Shown here in pieces: positions 62,277 through 64,000 of a DNA stretch of 64,000 bases; the stretch's first letter is position 1; the number at the start of each line of letters is the position of its first letter. The notes under the pieces were generated by a model, which saw only the letters and a program-made list of their open reading frames with translations, was not told where the DNA came from and ran no database searches. The stretch is taken from contig JAJEGH010000016.1 in assembly GCA_022819985.1 (NCBI GenBank), positions 1-64,000 of the forward strand. The letters run 5' to 3'. This DNA comes from Alphaproteobacteria bacterium. Lineage in GTDB: Bacteria > Pseudomonadota > Alphaproteobacteria > Bin65. The translations under genes were made by a program, and so were the position numbers.

Positions 62277-63224
62277 ATGACGGAAACGATGGCCGGCGGC
62301 CGGGCCGAGGCGCGGCCCGAACTCTATACCGACGGCGCGTGCAGCGGTAATCCGGGGCCGGGCGGCTGGGGCGTGCTGATCCGGCGCGGGCCGGAGGAGG
62401 AGACCCGCTGCGGCGGCGCGGCGGAGACGACCAACAACCGCATGGAATTGCAGGCCGCCATCGAGGCGCTGAAGGCGGTGCCGGAGGGCGGCGCGGCGAC
62501 GCTCCATACCGACAGCAGCTACGTCAAGGACGGCATCACGCGCTGGATCGCCGGGTGGAAGGCCGGCGGCTGGCTGACGGCGGCGCGCAAGCCGGTCAAG
62601 AACCGCGACCTGTGGCAGGAACTGGACGCGCTGCACGGCGCCCGGCGCATCGACTGGCGCTGGGTGAAGGGCCATGCCGGCGATCCCGGCAACGAGCGGG
62701 CCGACGAGCTGGCCCGGCAAGGCATGGCGCCCTTCCTGCCGGAAGACATGCGGCAAGCCGCGGTACAGAATCCCCCGGCCGGCATGCAGCGCATCATTCC
62801 CATGCTCAACTATGCCGACGCGCCGGCGGCGATCGATTTTCTCGTGCGCGCCTTCGGCTTCCGCGAGCGCCAGGTCTACCCCATGAAGGACGGGCGGATC
62901 GGCCATGCCGAACTGGCATTGGGCCCTGGCGGGCCGGGCGGCAATGTCGTGATGCTGGCAAGCGTGTTCCCGGAGATGGGCCAGGTCGCGCCGGCGCAGG
63001 CGGGCGGGCATTACAGCCAGGTCTTCTGCTATGTCGACGATGTCGACGCGCACCACGCGCAGGCGCAGGCCGCCGGCGCGCGCATCACGGCCGAACCGGA
63101 AGACCAGTTCTACGGCGAGCGCCACTACCGCGCCGAAGACCCGGAAGGCCACCGCTGGATCTTCGGCCAGCGCGTCCGCGAGGTGCCGGAAGCGGAGATC
63201 CGGGCGGCGATGGAAGGGATGTAG
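62277..63224 (+). CDS. rnhA: Ribonuclease HI fused to a VOC (PhnB-like) domain
   Basis: Residues about 15-160 are a complete RNase HI, which removes RNA from RNA-DNA hybrids. Its four catalytic acids are in [44 protein letters not shown] and [15 protein letters not shown]. From about residue 176 the frame continues without a stop into a VOC domain ([20 protein letters not shown], then [11 protein letters not shown]) of the PhnB/glyoxalase type. Ordinary RNase HI ends where the VOC part begins. An internal ATG at the VOC start (GMQRIIPML) could give a separate product too. I know of no function for such a fusion. It follows thrB. Confidence 0.85.
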   Translation: MTETMAGGRAEARPELYTDGACSGNPGPGGWGVLIRRGPEEETRCGGAAETTNNRMELQAAIEALKAVPEGGAATLHTDSSYVKDGITRWIAGWKAGGWLTAARKPVKNRDLWQELDALHGARRIDWRWVKGHAGDPGNERADELARQGMAPFLPEDMRQAAVQNPPAGMQRIIPMLNYADAPAAIDFLVRAFGFRERQVYPMKDGRIGHAELALGPGGPGGNVVMLASVFPEMGQVAPAQAGGHYSQVFCYVDDVDAHHAQAQAAGARITAEPEDQFYGERHYRAEDPEGHRWIFGQRVREVPEAEIRAAMEGM

Positions 63225-63275
63225 CGGCGCCGGTCTGCCGGGCGGTACGACGAGGAAATTCGGAAAGCGATTTCA

Positions 63276-64000
63276 ATGCCGGAACTGCAAAGCGCCTTCG
63301 GGCTGGTCGTTCTGTTCGGGCTGGCCTGGGCGGTCGGCACGCGGCGGCGCGACGCCTGGCGGGTGGCGCTGGCCGGGATCGGCCTCCAGGTCGCGCTCGC
63401 GCTCATCCTGCTCAAGGTGCCGCTGATCGCCGATGGCGTGGCCTCCCTCAGCCATGTCGTGGCCGTCATGGAACGGGCGACGCGCGCGGGCACCAGCATG
63501 GTCTTCGGCTATATCGGCGGCGGGCCGCTGCCGTTTACCGAGAGCCGGCCCGGCGCCGCGTTCGTTTTCGCATTTCAGGCCCTGCCCATCGTTATCGTGA
63601 CCAGCGCGCTGACCGCGCTGCTGACCCACTGGCGCATCCTGCCCTGGATCGTGAAGGCGATCGGCACCGTGCTGGAGCGCGGCTTCCGCATCGGCGGCGC
63701 GCTGGGGCTGGCGAGCGCCGCCAACATCTTCGTCGGCATGGTCGAAGCGCCGCTCTTCATCCGCCCCTACCTCAAGGATTTCAGCCGCAGCGAACTATTC
63801 GTCGTCATGACCGTCGGCATGGCGACGATCGCCGGCACCGTCTTCGTGCTCTATGCCGGCATCCTGGCGCCGGTGCTGCCTAACGCCGCCGGCCAGATCC
63901 TGGTCGCCTCGGTGATCAGCGCGCCCGCCGCCATCGCCATCGCCCTGCTGATGGTGCCGGCGGACGGGCCGGCGGCGGCGAGCGGCAGGCTGCCGCCGCG
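63276..64000 (+). CDS. Concentrative nucleoside transporter (NupC/CNT family), incomplete
   Basis: This membrane protein runs past the window end. It starts MPELQSAFGLVVLFGLAWAVG with GAGG upstream (about 63251). It continues with VFGYIGGGPLPF and ASAANIFVGMVEAPLFIRPYL, the conserved CNT segments for nucleoside and cation binding. CNT proteins import nucleosides with H+ or Na+. The visible 241 residues cover roughly half of the family length. Confidence 0.88.
   Translation, partial: MPELQSAFGLVVLFGLAWAVGTRRRDAWRVALAGIGLQVALALILLKVPLIADGVASLSHVVAVMERATRAGTSMVFGYIGGGPLPFTESRPGAAFVFAFQALPIVIVTSALTALLTHWRILPWIVKAIGTVLERGFRIGGALGLASAANIFVGMVEAPLFIRPYLKDFSRSELFVVMTVGMATIAGTVFVLYAGILAPVLPNAAGQILVASVISAPAAIAIALLMVPADGPAAASGRLPP

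Overview
This window comes from a high-GC alphaproteobacterium, most like Rhodospirillales. The evidence is the gene order hemC-hemD-mic60-hemY next to a divergent tsaD-gpsA, a thrB-rnhA pair, a tandem glycine riboswitch ahead of gcvT-gcvH-gcvP, and heavily GC-biased third codon positions. Most of the window is ordinary chromosomal housekeeping and catabolic sequence. Several lower-GC patches of one to four genes look imported: about 0.8-2.7 kb, 19.25-19.9 kb, 32.6-33.9 kb and parts of 54.7-60.4 kb.

Layout. 1-2.7 kb is mobile debris: a frameshifted DUF2285 gene, a strong terminator, an unknown gene with a HEPN-like segment, and the tail of an IS66-type transposase. 2.7-6.6 kb (minus) carries ilvD, pyrD and a CitE-like lyase. 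6.8-8.3 kb (plus) carries pdxY and a LysE-type exporter. 8.4-10.8 kb (minus) is an acyl-CoA ligase overlapping a racemase-like gene that lacks the usual cysteines. A tRNA-Thr follows. 11.1-16.0 kb (minus) is the haem operon with mic60, divergent from tsaD-gpsA (16.3-18.4 kb). moeB, a membrane-anchored dCTP-deaminase-like gene and coaBC follow on the minus strand, then about 1 kb with no credible gene but a large inverted repeat.

22.2-28.8 kb (minus) is an unusual catabolic operon. It has two 2-keto-4-pentenoate hydratase-type genes, the remnant of another, a hydratase-DUF4272 fusion, a biotin-type carboxyltransferase subunit, a trans-sulfuration-type PLP enzyme and a VOC protein. A duplicated operon junction shows that extra material was placed between the hydratases and the carboxyltransferase.

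28.9-32.6 kb (plus) encodes a MATE exporter, TlyA, an RlmD/TrmA-like RNA methyltransferase and a small membrane protein. A broken HNH endonuclease gene and an orphan gene follow. 33.9-45.1 kb mixes metabolic genes: a TPR protein, a GST, a flavin monooxygenase, a molybdopterin oxidoreductase, an MBL hydrolase, adenosine deaminase, a ThDP enzyme, Sua5 and CysQ. 45.3-49.7 kb has tRNA-Ala, a CoA-transferase, the molybdenum-cofactor genes mobB-moeA-moaD and a TetR regulator. 49.7-54.5 kb is the glycine cleavage operon with its riboswitch. 54.7-60.4 kb is a type III restriction-modification operon (mod-res) ending in a Fic protein, behind a near-consensus promoter. The window ends with a CDGSH protein, an orphan VapB-like antitoxin, thrB, an RNase HI-VOC fusion and the start of a nucleoside transporter.

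The most unusual features are the hydratase array with the DUF4272 fusion and its duplicated junction, and the repeated finding of short tandem duplications exactly at stop/start junctions (31087-31119, 47552-47600). Others are the DNA-binding-like domain on Mic60, the RNase HI-VOC fusion, the degenerate dCTP-deaminase-like membrane protein and the type III RM-Fic operon. All protein assignments were made by reading the sequence without database searches.
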